Shown one piece after another: positions 30,701 through 41,020 of a stretch of DNA of 64,000 bases. This DNA comes from CAVQUE01 sp046290435. Lineage in GTDB: Bacteria; Actinomycetota; Acidimicrobiia; Acidimicrobiales; UBA8592. The DNA lies in the NCBI GenBank assembly GCA_046290435.1, contig JBKAGO010000032.1:1-64000 (forward strand). The letters run 5' to 3'. Each line of letters opens with the position of its first letter. Position 1 is the first letter of the stretch. Made by a program: the position numbers and the translations under genes. Below the pieces are notes generated by a model. The model was not told where the DNA came from, did not search any database, and was given only the letters and a program-made list of their open reading frames with translations.

Positions 30701-31984
30701 TCACGTGCCCTGGACGCCCACCGGGTCCACCACCACGAGGTGCCGCTGCTTCTTCCCCCGCTGGACGAGCAGGTAGCGACGGCCCACCAGCAGCCTGGAG
30801 AGGTCGGCTCCGTCGGACACCCGCTCTCGGTTGACCGACACCCCCTGCTGTGCGAGCAGGCGCCGTGCCTCGCTCCGTGAAGCCGCCAGGCCGGTTTCGA
30901 CCAGCAGCGACACCATGGCCTCGTCGTCGGACAGTGCCTCCGGGCCGATCCGGGTCTCCGGCAGCACACCCTGCAGAGCCTCGAGCTGATCGGCATCGAG
31001 CGGCCCGCTCCCGAACATGGCTGCTGCGGCCAGGTTGGCCTGGCGTACCGCTTCGGGGCCGTGGACCAGCGCGGTCACCTCGTCGGCCAGGCGTTGCTGA
31101 GCCACACGGCGCTCGGGAGCCTCGGCGTGGGTCTCGACCAGCGCCGCGACGGTGCCGACGTCGAGGAGCGTCAGCTGCAAGAGGAAGCGCTCGACATCGC
31201 GGTCGTCGGTGCGCAGCCAGTACTGATGGAACTCATACGGCAGCGTGCGCTCGGGATCGAGCCACACTGCACCGTCGACCGACTTGCCGAACTTCTGTCC
31301 GTCGGCGCGTGTGATCAGGGGCCAGGTCAGACCGTGCACGGTCGCTGCGCTGCGCCGCCGGATCAGGTCGATGCCCGCCACGATGTTGCCCCACTGGTCC
31401 GAGCCACCGATCTGGAGCTCGCAGCCATGGTGGCCGTGGAGCCACCAGTAGTCGTTCGCCTGGAGGAGTTGGTAGCTGAACTCGGTGAACGAGATGCCGT
31501 GCTCGCCATCCATCCGGGACCGAACGGAATCCTTGGCGATCATCTGGTTGACGGTGGCGTGCTTGCCGACGTCACGGAGGAAGTCGAGCACCCCGATGCC
31601 TCGCGTCCAGTCGAGGTTGTTGACCAGTTCCGCCCGTTCGAGGTCGACCAGGCGCTCCAGCTGGCCTCTGATGCCATCGACGTTGGCCGCCAACGTGGCC
31701 TCGTCGAGGAGGTTGCGTTCCTCGGAGCGCCCGCCGGGATCGCCGATCATGCCGGTGGCGCCGCCGACGAGGACGATGGGCCGGTGGCCGGCGTCCTGGA
31801 ATCGACGCAGGGTCACCACCCCGACGAAGTTCCCGATGTGCAGGCTCGACGCCGAGGGATCGATGCCGTGATAGAGCGTCATCGGCCCATCGGCGAGGCG
31901 TTGGGCCAACGCCGCACGATCGGTCGTGTCCTGCAGGAGGCCGCGGGCCTCCAGATCGTCGAGTACGGCCGCACCATTCGGCAC
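30701..31984 (-). CDS. tyrS: Tyrosyl-tRNA synthetase
   Basis: Class I synthetase charging tRNA-Tyr, 427 residues. The HIGH motif is in SSLHIGNFVGVVTLRRFQ, GISFTEFSYQLLQANDYWWL and QIGGSDQWGNIVAGIDL follow, and the KMSKS equivalent is KFGKS in DGQKFGKSVDGAVW. A C-terminal S4 domain begins near residue 355 (ASRSEARRLLAQQGVSVN). The start is GTG at 31984 with AGGAG about 8 nt upstream. It lies immediately upstream of the rRNA promoter, so readthrough into the rRNA operon is possible. Confidence 0.96.
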   Translation of the reverse strand: MPNGAAVLDDLEARGLLQDTTDRAALAQRLADGPMTLYHGIDPSASSLHIGNFVGVVTLRRFQDAGHRPIVLVGGATGMIGDPGGRSEERNLLDEATLAANVDGIRGQLERLVDLERAELVNNLDWTRGIGVLDFLRDVGKHATVNQMIAKDSVRSRMDGEHGISFTEFSYQLLQANDYWWLHGHHGCELQIGGSDQWGNIVAGIDLIRRRSAATVHGLTWPLITRADGQKFGKSVDGAVWLDPERTLPYEFHQYWLRTDDRDVERFLLQLTLLDVGTVAALVETHAEAPERRVAQQRLADEVTALVHGPEAVRQANLAAAAMFGSGPLDADQLEALQGVLPETRIGPEALSDDEAMVSLLVETGLAASRSEARRLLAQQGVSVNRERVSDGADLSRLLVGRRYLLVQRGKKQRHLVVVDPVGVQGT

Positions 31985-32135
31985 CGAGCACGCTCCTGTC
32001 GCGAGTCGTCGGCCCGACCCGGAGGCGGCCGATCGAGGCTGTCGAAGCTCTCACGATAGGGGGCGCCACCCCGGTCACCGGCGGAATTCGGCGGGGCGCG
32101 TTGCGTGGGGGCCCGGCTGCGGCGATGCTCTGGAG

Positions 32136-32693
32136 GTGTCTGCACCCACATCTCCCGTCACCCCTCCCCCCACCAGCGATGAGGGTCGCCCCGGCTGGAC
32201 CGTCTGGCGCAGCATCACCGCCGCGATGTTCGTCGGCATCGTCTTGTTCTGGATGTGGGCGTTCTCGCCGCTGGCCCCGAGCGGCCACCCCGACAGACTC
32301 GAGGACGAGTCCTTCGCGCTGGCCGCCGAGCCGATCTGTGCCGCGGCGGTGGCCGAGGTCACCGCGGCTGTGCCGTTGGCGATCGAGGCTCCCGACGTCG
32401 CCACGCGAGCCGAACACATCCAGGTGGCCACCGACATCTTCGCCGAGATGCACGCCGAGCTGACCGCCATCGCCCCGCCCGCATCGACACGCGACGGCGA
32501 GCTCGTGCGTCAGTGGCTCGACGACTGGGCCATCTTCCTCGGCGACCGGTACGCCCAGGCCGAACGCAACCGCAACGGAATCGACGAATCCTTCGTCGTG
32601 ACCGCCCGCGACGGACACCAGATCACCTCGCCCATCGACATCTTCGCCGACATCAACCAGATGGAGAGTTGCATGTCGCCCGAGGACGTCTGA
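32136..32693 (+). CDS. Hypothetical protein with one membrane segment
   Basis: A 185-residue product that I do not recognise. After a Pro/Thr-rich N terminus there is one hydrophobic stretch (SITAAMFVGIVLFWMWAF, about residues 26-43), then a ~140-residue soluble, acidic domain with helical character (ATRAEHIQVATDIFAEMHAE). It has two cysteines, one in EPICAAAV and one in MESCMSPEDV near the C terminus, that could form a disulfide outside the cell. The GTG at 32136 directly follows GGAG, too close for a normal Shine-Dalgarno; an ATG at 32226 would truncate the membrane segment. Divergent from tyrS (151-bp gap, no clear promoter). Confidence 0.6.
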   Translation: MSAPTSPVTPPPTSDEGRPGWTVWRSITAAMFVGIVLFWMWAFSPLAPSGHPDRLEDESFALAAEPICAAAVAEVTAAVPLAIEAPDVATRAEHIQVATDIFAEMHAELTAIAPPASTRDGELVRQWLDDWAIFLGDRYAQAERNRNGIDESFVVTARDGHQITSPIDIFADINQMESCMSPEDV

Positions 32694-32732
32694 CCCACGA
32701 CGACCTCTCGCCGAGACCCACCTCGTCGGGAC

Positions 32733-33542
32733 TCAGCTGGGGGCCAGTTCCAGGCCGAGGGCCTCGGTGGCGATGAACGCGGCGAGGGTGGCGTAGCCCT
32801 CGCCGGTGAAGTGGATGCGGTCCGCGACGAGCAGCCCCGGGTTGTCCGCCACCACTGCAGACCAGTCGAGCACCTCGGTGTCGGGGTCGATGGCCGCGGT
32901 AGCGGCGATCACCTCGTTGACGACGCTCGCATCCGCACGTGCGACGTCGATCCAGCGGATGGGGGTCCCCTCCGGTACCGCCTCGAGGACGGCCTGGACG
33001 TTGCGCACCGCGTCGGTGCGGTCGTCGCCGTCGTTGGTCCCGAGGATCACCACGACGACAGCCCCGGGTTGCACGGCCATGGCAGCGAGCGCCCGCGCAC
33101 CCTCGGCGGTGCCTCGTCCGCTCCGAGCGTCGACCCGCAGGGGCACGCCAGCGGCATCGAGGATCGCTCCGAGCGCGGGAGTCGCCCCCTCGGCCAGTGA
33201 GTCGCCCACCAACACGACCTCGGTGGCGTCGGCCACCAGCGCCTCGGGCGTCGGCTCGGCGGGCGCCGTCACCACGAGCGCTTCGGGTGTCGGCGTGGGG
33301 GTCGGCGGCGTGTCCTCCACGGGTGTCGGGGACTCGACGGCGACCGGGGCAGGCGACAGGACCGGCTCGCCGGCGTCGCCGTCACGGACTGCGGCGACGA
33401 CCACGAGCCCCAGTGCTGCGACGATGATCGCCACGGCCGCGCCGGTGATCCCGGCACTCCAGCCGGACACGACGCGTCCGTGCGCGGGACCGATGCTGCC
33501 GCCACGGCCCGAGGAGCCCGGGTCCTGGCGGGCGTGTCTCAC
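32733..33542 (-). CDS. Membrane-anchored SGNH/GDSL hydrolase
   Basis: A 269-residue protein: cytoplasmic N terminus, one transmembrane segment (GITGAAVAIIVAALGLVVVA, about 31-50), a Pro/Thr-rich linker (about 60-105) and an SGNH hydrolase domain. Motifs: VVLVGDSLAEGATP (nucleophile Ser), VVILGTNDGDDRTDAV (oxyanion Asn) and DRIHFTGEGYATLAAF (Asp-x-x-His). The domain would face outside, suggesting esterase or deacylase action on envelope or extracellular esters; substrate unknown. The start overlaps the Nudix stop as ATGA, so the pair is coupled. Confidence 0.85.
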   Translation of the reverse strand: MRHARQDPGSSGRGGSIGPAHGRVVSGWSAGITGAAVAIIVAALGLVVVAAVRDGDAGEPVLSPAPVAVESPTPVEDTPPTPTPTPEALVVTAPAEPTPEALVADATEVVLVGDSLAEGATPALGAILDAAGVPLRVDARSGRGTAEGARALAAMAVQPGAVVVVILGTNDGDDRTDAVRNVQAVLEAVPEGTPIRWIDVARADASVVNEVIAATAAIDPDTEVLDWSAVVADNPGLLVADRIHFTGEGYATLAAFIATEALGLELAPS

Positions 33543-34141
33543 AGCTCCCGGGCGACGGCGAGGCCCGCCCGGGCCAGGCGTCGCAGGCTGTCGTCGCCGG
33601 CGAGCTCGTCGAGGGTCGCGAGGTCGACCCAGCGCAGCTGGTGTGACTCGTCGTTGCCCACCGCCATTGCGTCCGGGGGCGCGAGCACGACGAAACGGAT
33701 GTCGAGATGGCGGTGTTCGGGCTCACCCGGGCGAGCGGGAATGACATGGACGTCGCAGTCGACCGCGGGAACGGCGACCTGCAGCCCTTCGATGCCGGTC
33801 TCCTCGCCGGCCTCGCGCAGAGCGACCGCCGCCAGATGCCCCTCGCCGTCGGCGTGCCCGCCGGGTTGGAGCCAGCGCCCGAGCTTGGCGTGCAGCATCA
33901 ACAGCATGCGCTCGCGGTCGTCGTGGATCACGAGCGCCGAACCGGTCAGGTGCCCCTCGAGGCAGCTGCGGACGAGCGCATCGGGATGCTCCGCCACGAA
34001 ACCGAGGATCTCGTCGCGTGCCGCCTCCGAGGCCGGATCGCCACCGATCGCGGCCTGGATGGTGGCAACCGCGTCGTCGAGACCGCCACCGGTCGGGGGG
34101 TCGCCGGCCAACAGACGCGGCACTGCTTCGGGGGAACTCAC
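33539..34141 (-). CDS. Nudix hydrolase
   Basis: A 200-residue protein with a canonical Nudix box, GGHADGEGHLAAVALREAGE followed by ETGIEGL, with REAGEETG metal ligands intact. About 70 residues precede the box, including GSALVIHDDRERMLLMLHAK (first strands). Members of this kind hydrolyse nucleoside diphosphates linked to varied groups; no substrate can be named. The GTG at 34141 starts it; an 85-bp gap to mpg upstream could hold a promoter (TACTGG is the nearest -10-like string). It is coupled with the SGNH hydrolase gene. Confidence 0.85.
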   Translation of the reverse strand: MSSPEAVPRLLAGDPPTGGGLDDAVATIQAAIGGDPASEAARDEILGFVAEHPDALVRSCLEGHLTGSALVIHDDRERMLLMLHAKLGRWLQPGGHADGEGHLAAVALREAGEETGIEGLQVAVPAVDCDVHVIPARPGEPEHRHLDIRFVVLAPPDAMAVGNDESHQLRWVDLATLDELAGDDSLRRLARAGLAVAREL

Positions 34142-34226
34142 CTCACCAGTACACCCGGCCCGGGCCCGAAAGCGGCGGACACGCCGCCGCTGCGGTGCGG
34201 TCGGCCCCTCGGCCGGGTCCTACCGC

Positions 34227-34835
34227 TCATCGGGGCCGGGCCGACACGTCGGCGATCCCAGGTGTGTACCACCGCCATGGCAGGTCCTCGCCACGTCCCG
34301 GTGACAAGCCGATCCGTGGGCTCGTGGCGAACGATTCGGCAGGGTCGCCGCGCTCGATTCGCACCGGCGCATCGGCTGCGCCGAGGTCCAGGCCGTCGAG
34401 GCTGCCGTCTATCCCCAGCGCGGCGGACAGCTTGGCCGGTCCGCTGCACAGATCGCGGTCACGCGTGGCGGCCGGTCGACGCCGGCGCATCGTCTCGAGG
34501 CCGACCAGCGGCGTCAGGGCCCGTACGAGTACCGCGGCGCAGGTCCCGTCGGCGCCGCAGACGATGTTCGTGCACCAGTGCATGCCGTAGCTGAAGTACA
34601 CGTACAGGTGCCCGGGCGGCCCGAACATCACCTCGGTGCGCGGTGTCGGCCCGCGGTGGCCGTGGCTGCCGGGGTCGTCGATGCCCCGGTAGGCCTCGAC
34701 CTCGACGATGCGTCCGGCGGTCTCGATGCCGTCGACCGTCGAGACCATGCGCGCACCCAGCAACGCAGGGGCGACCAGGAGCGGATCGCGGGCGAAGAAC
34801 GTCCGCTCGAGGCGCCGGTCGGCGTCGACGCTCAG
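34227..34835 (-). CDS. mpg: 3-methyladenine DNA glycosylase (AAG/Mpg family), CTG start
   Basis: Removes alkylated purines in base-excision repair. The product (202 residues) contains RTFFARDPLLVAPALLGARM, VEVEAYRGIDDPGSHGHRGP (catalytic Glu region), MFGPPGHLYVYFSYGMHWC and SGPAKLSAALGI, the full AAG set. The first ATG or TTG in frame would delete FFARDPLLVAPALLG, which is conserved in the family. No ATG, GTG or TTG lies upstream of it. The CTG at 34835 overlaps the argH TGA as CTGA (34832-34835) and is the likely start. It thus ends the arginine operon. Confidence 0.85.
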   Translation of the reverse strand: MSVDADRRLERTFFARDPLLVAPALLGARMVSTVDGIETAGRIVEVEAYRGIDDPGSHGHRGPTPRTEVMFGPPGHLYVYFSYGMHWCTNIVCGADGTCAAVLVRALTPLVGLETMRRRRPAATRDRDLCSGPAKLSAALGIDGSLDGLDLGAADAPVRIERGDPAESFATSPRIGLSPGRGEDLPWRWYTPGIADVSARPR

Positions 34836-36226
34836 GGCGCCACCCGGGCATGGTCCTCGGCGAGGCGGGCCCTGGCCCGGACCAGCTGTTCGGCCACGGC
34901 GGCGGGCGATCCTCCCCCGTGGGTGGTCCGGCGGGTGACCGACACCCCTGGCGCCAACAGTGCCGCTGCGTCGGGACCGAGTTGATCGTGACCACCGACG
35001 AGGGAGACCAGGTCGTCCTCGCCGGCCAGCGCCCGGCGCACCAGATCACCCACGATGTGGTGGGCGTCGCGGAACGCCACGCCCCGCGCCACGAGCCATT
35101 CGGCGAGGTCGGTTGCCGCTGCATAGGGCGACGCCGCCTGCGCGGCCATGCGGTCGGTGCGGTAGCGCAGCGTGGCGAGCATGCCGTCGAGCGCCAGGAG
35201 CGTGAGCCGGACCGTGTCGACCGCGTCGAACAGCGGTTCCTTGTCCTCCTGGAGGTCCTTGTTGTAGGTGAGCGGCAGTCCCTTGAGTGTTGCGAGGAAG
35301 CCGGCGAGATGACCGATGAGGCGGCCGGCCTTGCCCCGAGCGAGCTCGGCGATGTCGGGGTTCTTCTTCTGGGGCATCATCGACGAGCCGGTCGAGAATG
35401 CGTCGTCGAGCTCGACGAATCCGAACTCGGTGGATGCCCACAGGATCATCTCCTCGCCGATGCGGCTGAGATGCACGCCACACAGGGCCAGTGCGAACAG
35501 CGTCTCCGCGACGAAATCCCGGTCCGAGACGGCGTCGAGGCTGTTGTCGAACACCCGGGCGAACCCGAGGGTGGCGGCGCTGCGGTGGGGGTCGAGCGGC
35601 AGGGACGACCCAGCGAGCGCGCCGGCGCCGAGCACCGACACATCCATGCGAGCGCGGGCGTCGAGGAGCCGGTCGACGTCGCGGGCCAGGGCCCACACGT
35701 GGGCGAGCAGATGGTGCGCGAGGGCCACGGGCTGGGCCTGCTGGAGATGCGTGTATCCCGGTAGGTAGGCGTCGCCTGCCTCGGCCGCGGCGTCGACGAG
35801 CGTGCCCTGCACCGCCAGGATGGCCTCGACGATGTCGCCGATGGCGGTGCGGGTCCACAGACGCAGGTCGGTGGCCACCTGGTCGTTGCGACTCCGACCG
35901 GTGTGCATCCGGGCACCGGCGGGCTCGAGCTCGGTCACGCGACGCTCGACGGCGGTGTGGATGTCCTCGTCGCCGGGAGCGAACACGAACGATCCGTCGG
36001 CCAGTTCGGCCTCGACCGCATCGAGCGCGGCCAGGACGCGGTCTCGGTCGTCGGGGTCGAACAGACCCACGTCGGCGAGCATCGCCACGTGCGCCCGCGA
36101 CCCGGCGATGTCCTCGCGGTACATCCGGCGGTCGAACGGCAGACTGTCGTTCAGGGCCTGCAACGCCTCGGCAGGCCCTGCGGCGAAGCGGCCGGCCCAC
36201 AGCTGGCCGCGAGCCTTCTCGGTCAC
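34832..36226 (-). CDS. argH: Argininosuccinate lyase
   Basis: Last arginine step: splits argininosuccinate into arginine and fumarate. The 464-residue product has LWAGRFAAGPAEALQALNDS, HTGRSRNDQVATDLRLW, GYTHLQQAQPVALAHHLLA and the superfamily signature GSSMMPQKKNPDIAELARGK with the catalytic serine loop. GGGGAG precedes the second of two adjacent GTG codons by 5 nt, so 36226 is preferred over 36229. It follows argG by 49 bp and overlaps mpg by CTGA. Confidence 0.97.
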   Translation of the reverse strand: MTEKARGQLWAGRFAAGPAEALQALNDSLPFDRRMYREDIAGSRAHVAMLADVGLFDPDDRDRVLAALDAVEAELADGSFVFAPGDEDIHTAVERRVTELEPAGARMHTGRSRNDQVATDLRLWTRTAIGDIVEAILAVQGTLVDAAAEAGDAYLPGYTHLQQAQPVALAHHLLAHVWALARDVDRLLDARARMDVSVLGAGALAGSSLPLDPHRSAATLGFARVFDNSLDAVSDRDFVAETLFALALCGVHLSRIGEEMILWASTEFGFVELDDAFSTGSSMMPQKKNPDIAELARGKAGRLIGHLAGFLATLKGLPLTYNKDLQEDKEPLFDAVDTVRLTLLALDGMLATLRYRTDRMAAQAASPYAAATDLAEWLVARGVAFRDAHHIVGDLVRRALAGEDDLVSLVGGHDQLGPDAAALLAPGVSVTRRTTHGGGSPAAVAEQLVRARARLAEDHARVAP

Positions 36227-36275
36227 CACAGCTCCCCTATGGCACGGGACCCGGTGCGCCCACAGCGGCGCAGCA

Positions 36276-37544
<1,269 letters not shown>

Positions 37545-37546
37545 CG

Positions 37547-38014
37547 TCACTCCAGTCCTGCGAGGTCGCGCAGCTCGTCGGCGAGAGCTGCGCCGGTGAC
37601 GCCCTCGGCGGCCACCACCATGATCGTGTCGTCGCCGGCGACGGTACCGAGCACGTCGGGCAATCCGGTCCGGTCGAGCGCCGAGGCGACGACGTGGGCC
37701 GAGCCCGGCGGCGTGCGCAGCATCACGATGTTGGCCGACGCCGCGACCGTGACCACCCACTCCCCCAGCACCCGCCGGAGATGGTCGTGGGGAAGATGCT
37801 GTTCGGCGGGCAGCTCGGGGATGGCATAGACGGTCTCGCCGCCCGACACCCGCACCTTCACCGCGCCGAGCTCCTCGAGGTCACGGGACACGGTGGCCTG
37901 GGCAGCCTCGATGCCGTTCCGGGCCAACAGCTCGACCAGACGGCCCTGGTTGGTGACGGCATGCTCTGCGAGCAGTTGCGCAATCAGGCCCTGGCGGGCG
38001 CGCTTGGTCGCCAT
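37547..38014 (-). CDS. argR: Arginine repressor
   Basis: Arginine-responsive hexameric regulator, 155 residues. The N-terminal winged helix contains RQGLIAQLLAEHAVTNQGRL and AAQATVSRDLEELGAVKVRV (recognition helix). The C-terminal oligomerisation and arginine-binding domain has LRTPPGSAHVVASALDR and VLGTVAGDDTIMVVA with the conserved GDD. It lies inside the operon it should control, 1 bp after argF, giving negative autoregulation. The candidate operator overlaps the argC promoter at 43308-43336. Confidence 0.96.
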   Translation of the reverse strand: MATKRARQGLIAQLLAEHAVTNQGRLVELLARNGIEAAQATVSRDLEELGAVKVRVSGGETVYAIPELPAEQHLPHDHLRRVLGEWVVTVAASANIVMLRTPPGSAHVVASALDRTGLPDVLGTVAGDDTIMVVAAEGVTGAALADELRDLAGLE

Positions 38015-38015
38015 G

Positions 38016-38921
38016 TCACCGGGCTCCCAGCACGAAGGCCAACAGACCCCGGGCTGCGTGCATCCGGTTGGCCGCCTGGGGCCAGATCCGGCTGGCCGGT
38101 CCGTCGAGGACCGAGCGCGTGCATTCCTCACCGGGGTGTGCCGGCAGGCAGTGCAGGAAGATCGCGTCGTCCGCCGCGGCGTCGAGCATGGCGTCGTCGA
38201 TGGTGAAGTCGGCGAAGGCGGCCAGACGTGCGGCCTTCTCGTCTTCCTGGCCCATCGAGGTCCAGACGTCGGTGTAGACGACGTCGGCACCGGCGGTGGC
38301 TGCCCGGGGGTCGTCGAACACGGCCGGTTCGGCGCCCGCGGCGGCCAGCCGGGCGAGGTCGTCGTCGCCGAATCGGTAGCCCTCGGGGCTCGCCACGGCG
38401 AAGCGCATCCCGGCCATGCCACAGGCGATGCCGAGCGAGCGGGCGACGTTGTTGGCGTCGCCGACGTAGACGACGGTGCGGCCGGCCGTCGTGTCGCCGA
38501 ACTCGGCACGGATGGTGAGGAGGTCGGCCAGCGCCTGCAACGGGTGCGAGACGTCGGACAACATGTTGACGATCGGCACGTCGACCACGGCCGCCATGCG
38601 TTCGAGCTTGGTGTGATCGAAGACCCGGGCCCCGATGACGGCGTGGTAGCACGCCAGGGTGCGGGCGACGTCCTCGGTGCTCTCGCGCACGTCGAGGCCG
38701 ACCTCGTCGGGACGGATGGTCACGGGATGGCCGCCCAGGCCGACCACCGCCATCTCCATCGAGTTGCGGGTCCGTGCTGACGGCTTCTCGAACAACAGCG
38801 CGGCGCCGGCGCCGGCCAGCAGCTGCGGCGGGTCGGGATGCTCGGCGAGGTCGAGGACGGTGGCGAGTTCGTCGGTGGTGAGGTCGTCGACCTCGAGGAA
38901 GTGCCGGGTGGGTTTCGTCAT
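38016..38921 (-). CDS. argF: Ornithine carbamoyltransferase
   Basis: Forms citrulline from ornithine and carbamoyl phosphate. The 301-residue product has the carbamoyl-phosphate loop as FEKPSARTRNSMEMA, DVSHPLQALADLLTIR, and the ornithine-site FLHCLPAHPGEECT. Two departures from the commonest sequence are seen: SARTR instead of STRTR, and HPGEE instead of HRGEE. The rest of the fold and the tail NRMHAARGLL are normal, so an active enzyme is expected. Starts with ATGA overlap with argD. Confidence 0.95.
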   Translation of the reverse strand: MTKPTRHFLEVDDLTTDELATVLDLAEHPDPPQLLAGAGAALLFEKPSARTRNSMEMAVVGLGGHPVTIRPDEVGLDVRESTEDVARTLACYHAVIGARVFDHTKLERMAAVVDVPIVNMLSDVSHPLQALADLLTIRAEFGDTTAGRTVVYVGDANNVARSLGIACGMAGMRFAVASPEGYRFGDDDLARLAAAGAEPAVFDDPRAATAGADVVYTDVWTSMGQEDEKAARLAAFADFTIDDAMLDAAADDAIFLHCLPAHPGEECTRSVLDGPASRIWPQAANRMHAARGLLAFVLGAR

Positions 38922-40111
38922 GGCTGCTCCGCGAGGACGTCGTGCAGGATGGACATGGCCTCGTCGACCTCGGCTTCGCCGGTGGTGAGGGGCGGGGTGA
39001 GGCGCAGCGCGGTGGGCGTGATGGGGTTGACGAGCAGCCCGGCTGCCGACGCTGCGGCTGCGACGTCCTTGGCGATCTCGCCGTCGAGCTCGGCGGCCAA
39101 CATGGCGCCCATGCCCCGTACGCCGGTGACCCGGGGCATGGCCGACAGCGTGGCGGTCAGCCGCTCGCCCAGCGATGCGGCTGCACCGGCGAGGTCGTCG
39201 CGTTCCATGATCTCGAGCACCGTGCGGGCCACGGCGGTCCCGAGCGGATTGCCGCCGTAGGTGCTGCCGTGATCGCCGGCGACCAGGCACGACGCCACCT
39301 CGGCGCGCGCCCACACCGCAGCGATGGGGAACCCGTTGCCCAGCGCCTTGGCCATGCAGACGACATCGGGCCGCACGCCGTAGTGCTCGACGGCGAACCA
39401 CTTGCCGGTCCGACACAGCCCGCTCTGGACCTCGTCGAGCATGAGCAGCAGGCCCCGCTCGTCGGCGAGGCGCCGCGCCGCGTCCATGAACTCGGGGCTG
39501 TTCGGCCACACGCCGCCCTCGCCCTGGACGGGCTCGAGATGGATGGCTGCGACGCTGGGGTCGATGGCGCCCTCGAGCGCATCGACGTCGTCGCGTGCGA
39601 CGTGGCGGAAGCCCTCGGGCATCGGGGCGAACGGCTCGTGCTTGTTGGGCTGACCGCAGGCGGCCAGCGCGGCCAGGGTGCGACCGTGGAACGAACCGAA
39701 CGTGGTGATGACCCCGTAGCGGCCGTGGCCGGCCCACTTGCGGGCCAGCTTGAAGGCGAACTCGTTGGCCTCGGCACCGGAGTTGCAGAAGAAGACCTGT
39801 CCCCCACCGCCGAGGTGACGGTCGAGGGTGGCGGCGACGTGGTGGGCGTGTTCGGTGGCCCACAGGTTGGAGACCTGGACGAGCTTGCCGGCCTGCTCGG
39901 CGATGGTGGCCGCCACCTCGGGGTGGGCGTGGCCGAGCGCCTGCACGGCGAGGCCGCCGACGAAGTCGAGGTAGCGCTTGCCGTCGCGATCCCACAGTTC
40001 GGTGCCAGATCCGCGCACGAACATGATCGATGGTGCGCCGTAGTTGGGCATCAGGGGGCACCGCACCAGGTCGGCGTCGGCGCCCATGTGCTGGGCGTGG
40101 GTGTCGGTCAT
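38918..40111 (-). CDS. argD: Acetylornithine aminotransferase
   Basis: PLP enzyme that makes N-acetylornithine from the semialdehyde. The 397-residue product shows YLDFVGGLAVQALGHAHPEV, VFFCNSGAEANEFAFKLARK, SFHGRTLAALAACGQ, LLMLDEVQSGLCRTGKWFA and the PLP lysine in CMAKALGNGFPIAAVW. Start and stop both overlap neighbours as ATGA (argB and argF), giving tight coupling. Confidence 0.96.
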   Translation of the reverse strand: MTDTHAQHMGADADLVRCPLMPNYGAPSIMFVRGSGTELWDRDGKRYLDFVGGLAVQALGHAHPEVAATIAEQAGKLVQVSNLWATEHAHHVAATLDRHLGGGGQVFFCNSGAEANEFAFKLARKWAGHGRYGVITTFGSFHGRTLAALAACGQPNKHEPFAPMPEGFRHVARDDVDALEGAIDPSVAAIHLEPVQGEGGVWPNSPEFMDAARRLADERGLLLMLDEVQSGLCRTGKWFAVEHYGVRPDVVCMAKALGNGFPIAAVWARAEVASCLVAGDHGSTYGGNPLGTAVARTVLEIMERDDLAGAAASLGERLTATLSAMPRVTGVRGMGAMLAAELDGEIAKDVAAAASAAGLLVNPITPTALRLTPPLTTGEAEVDEAMSILHDVLAEQP

Positions 40112-41007
40112 TCGGTGGCCTCGGATGCGTGGGACGTACTCGTGATCATGGTGCCGATGCCGCTGTCGGTGAAGAGCTCGAGCAGCAGCACGTGGGGAAC
40201 GCGGCCGTCGAGCATGTGGGCGCTCGTTGCGCCGGCCTCGACGGCTTCGATACAGGCCTCGACCTTGGGGATCATGCCGCCGCTGATGGTGCCGTCGGCC
40301 ATCCAGGCCCGGAGCTCGGCGACGTCGGCGCGCGCCACGAGCGTCGTGGGATCGGCGACATCGGTGAGCAGCCCGGGCACGTCGGAGAGGTAGATGGCCT
40401 TCTCGGCCCCGAGGGCACCCGCCAGGGCGCCGGCGACGGTGTCGGCGTTGATGTTGTACGCCTGGCCCTCGGCGTCGGAACCGATCGTGGAGACCACCGG
40501 GATCATGTCCTCGGCCAACAATCGTTCGATGATGCCGGGGTTGACCGCTGCGACGTCGCCGACGAAGCCGAGGGCCGGATCGCGGGGTACGGCCCGGATG
40601 AGGCCGCCGTCTTCGCCGGAGAGCCCGACGGCGTAGGCACCATGGACGTTGATCGAGCCGACGATGTCGCGCCCCACCTTGCCCACCAGCACCATGCGGG
40701 CGACGTCGAGGGTCTCGGCGTCGGTGACGCGCAGCCCGTCGACGAATTCGGTCTCCTTGCCCAGACGGCGCAGCAGATCGCCGATCTGGGGGCCGCCTCC
40801 GTGCACCACGACGGGCTTGAGCCCGACAGAGCGCAACAACACGATGTCCTCGGCAAAGGTGGTCGACAGGGCCGCGTCGACCATGGCGTTGCCGCCGAAC
40901 TTGATGACGACCACTGCGCCGCGGAAACGTTGGATGTAGGGCAGCGCCTCGACGAGGGCCGCAGCGCGTTGCTCGGCGGAGAAGCCCCGCCCCGTAGCGG
41001 TGCTCAT
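40108..41007 (-). CDS. argB: N-acetylglutamate kinase
   Basis: Second arginine step; usually the arginine-inhibited enzyme. The 299-residue product has VVVIKFGGNAMVDAAL, PVVVHGGGPQIGDLLRRLG, YNINADTVAGALAGALGAEK and GTISGGMIPKVEACIEAVEA. The N-terminal helix (residues 1-28) that mediates hexamer formation and arginine control in other species is present, suggesting feedback inhibition. The ATG at 41007 is 13 bp after argJ. Confidence 0.97.
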   Translation of the reverse strand: MSTATGRGFSAEQRAAALVEALPYIQRFRGAVVVIKFGGNAMVDAALSTTFAEDIVLLRSVGLKPVVVHGGGPQIGDLLRRLGKETEFVDGLRVTDAETLDVARMVLVGKVGRDIVGSINVHGAYAVGLSGEDGGLIRAVPRDPALGFVGDVAAVNPGIIERLLAEDMIPVVSTIGSDAEGQAYNINADTVAGALAGALGAEKAIYLSDVPGLLTDVADPTTLVARADVAELRAWMADGTISGGMIPKVEACIEAVEAGATSAHMLDGRVPHVLLLELFTDSGIGTMITSTSHASEATE

Positions 41008-41020
41008 GATGGATCACCGT

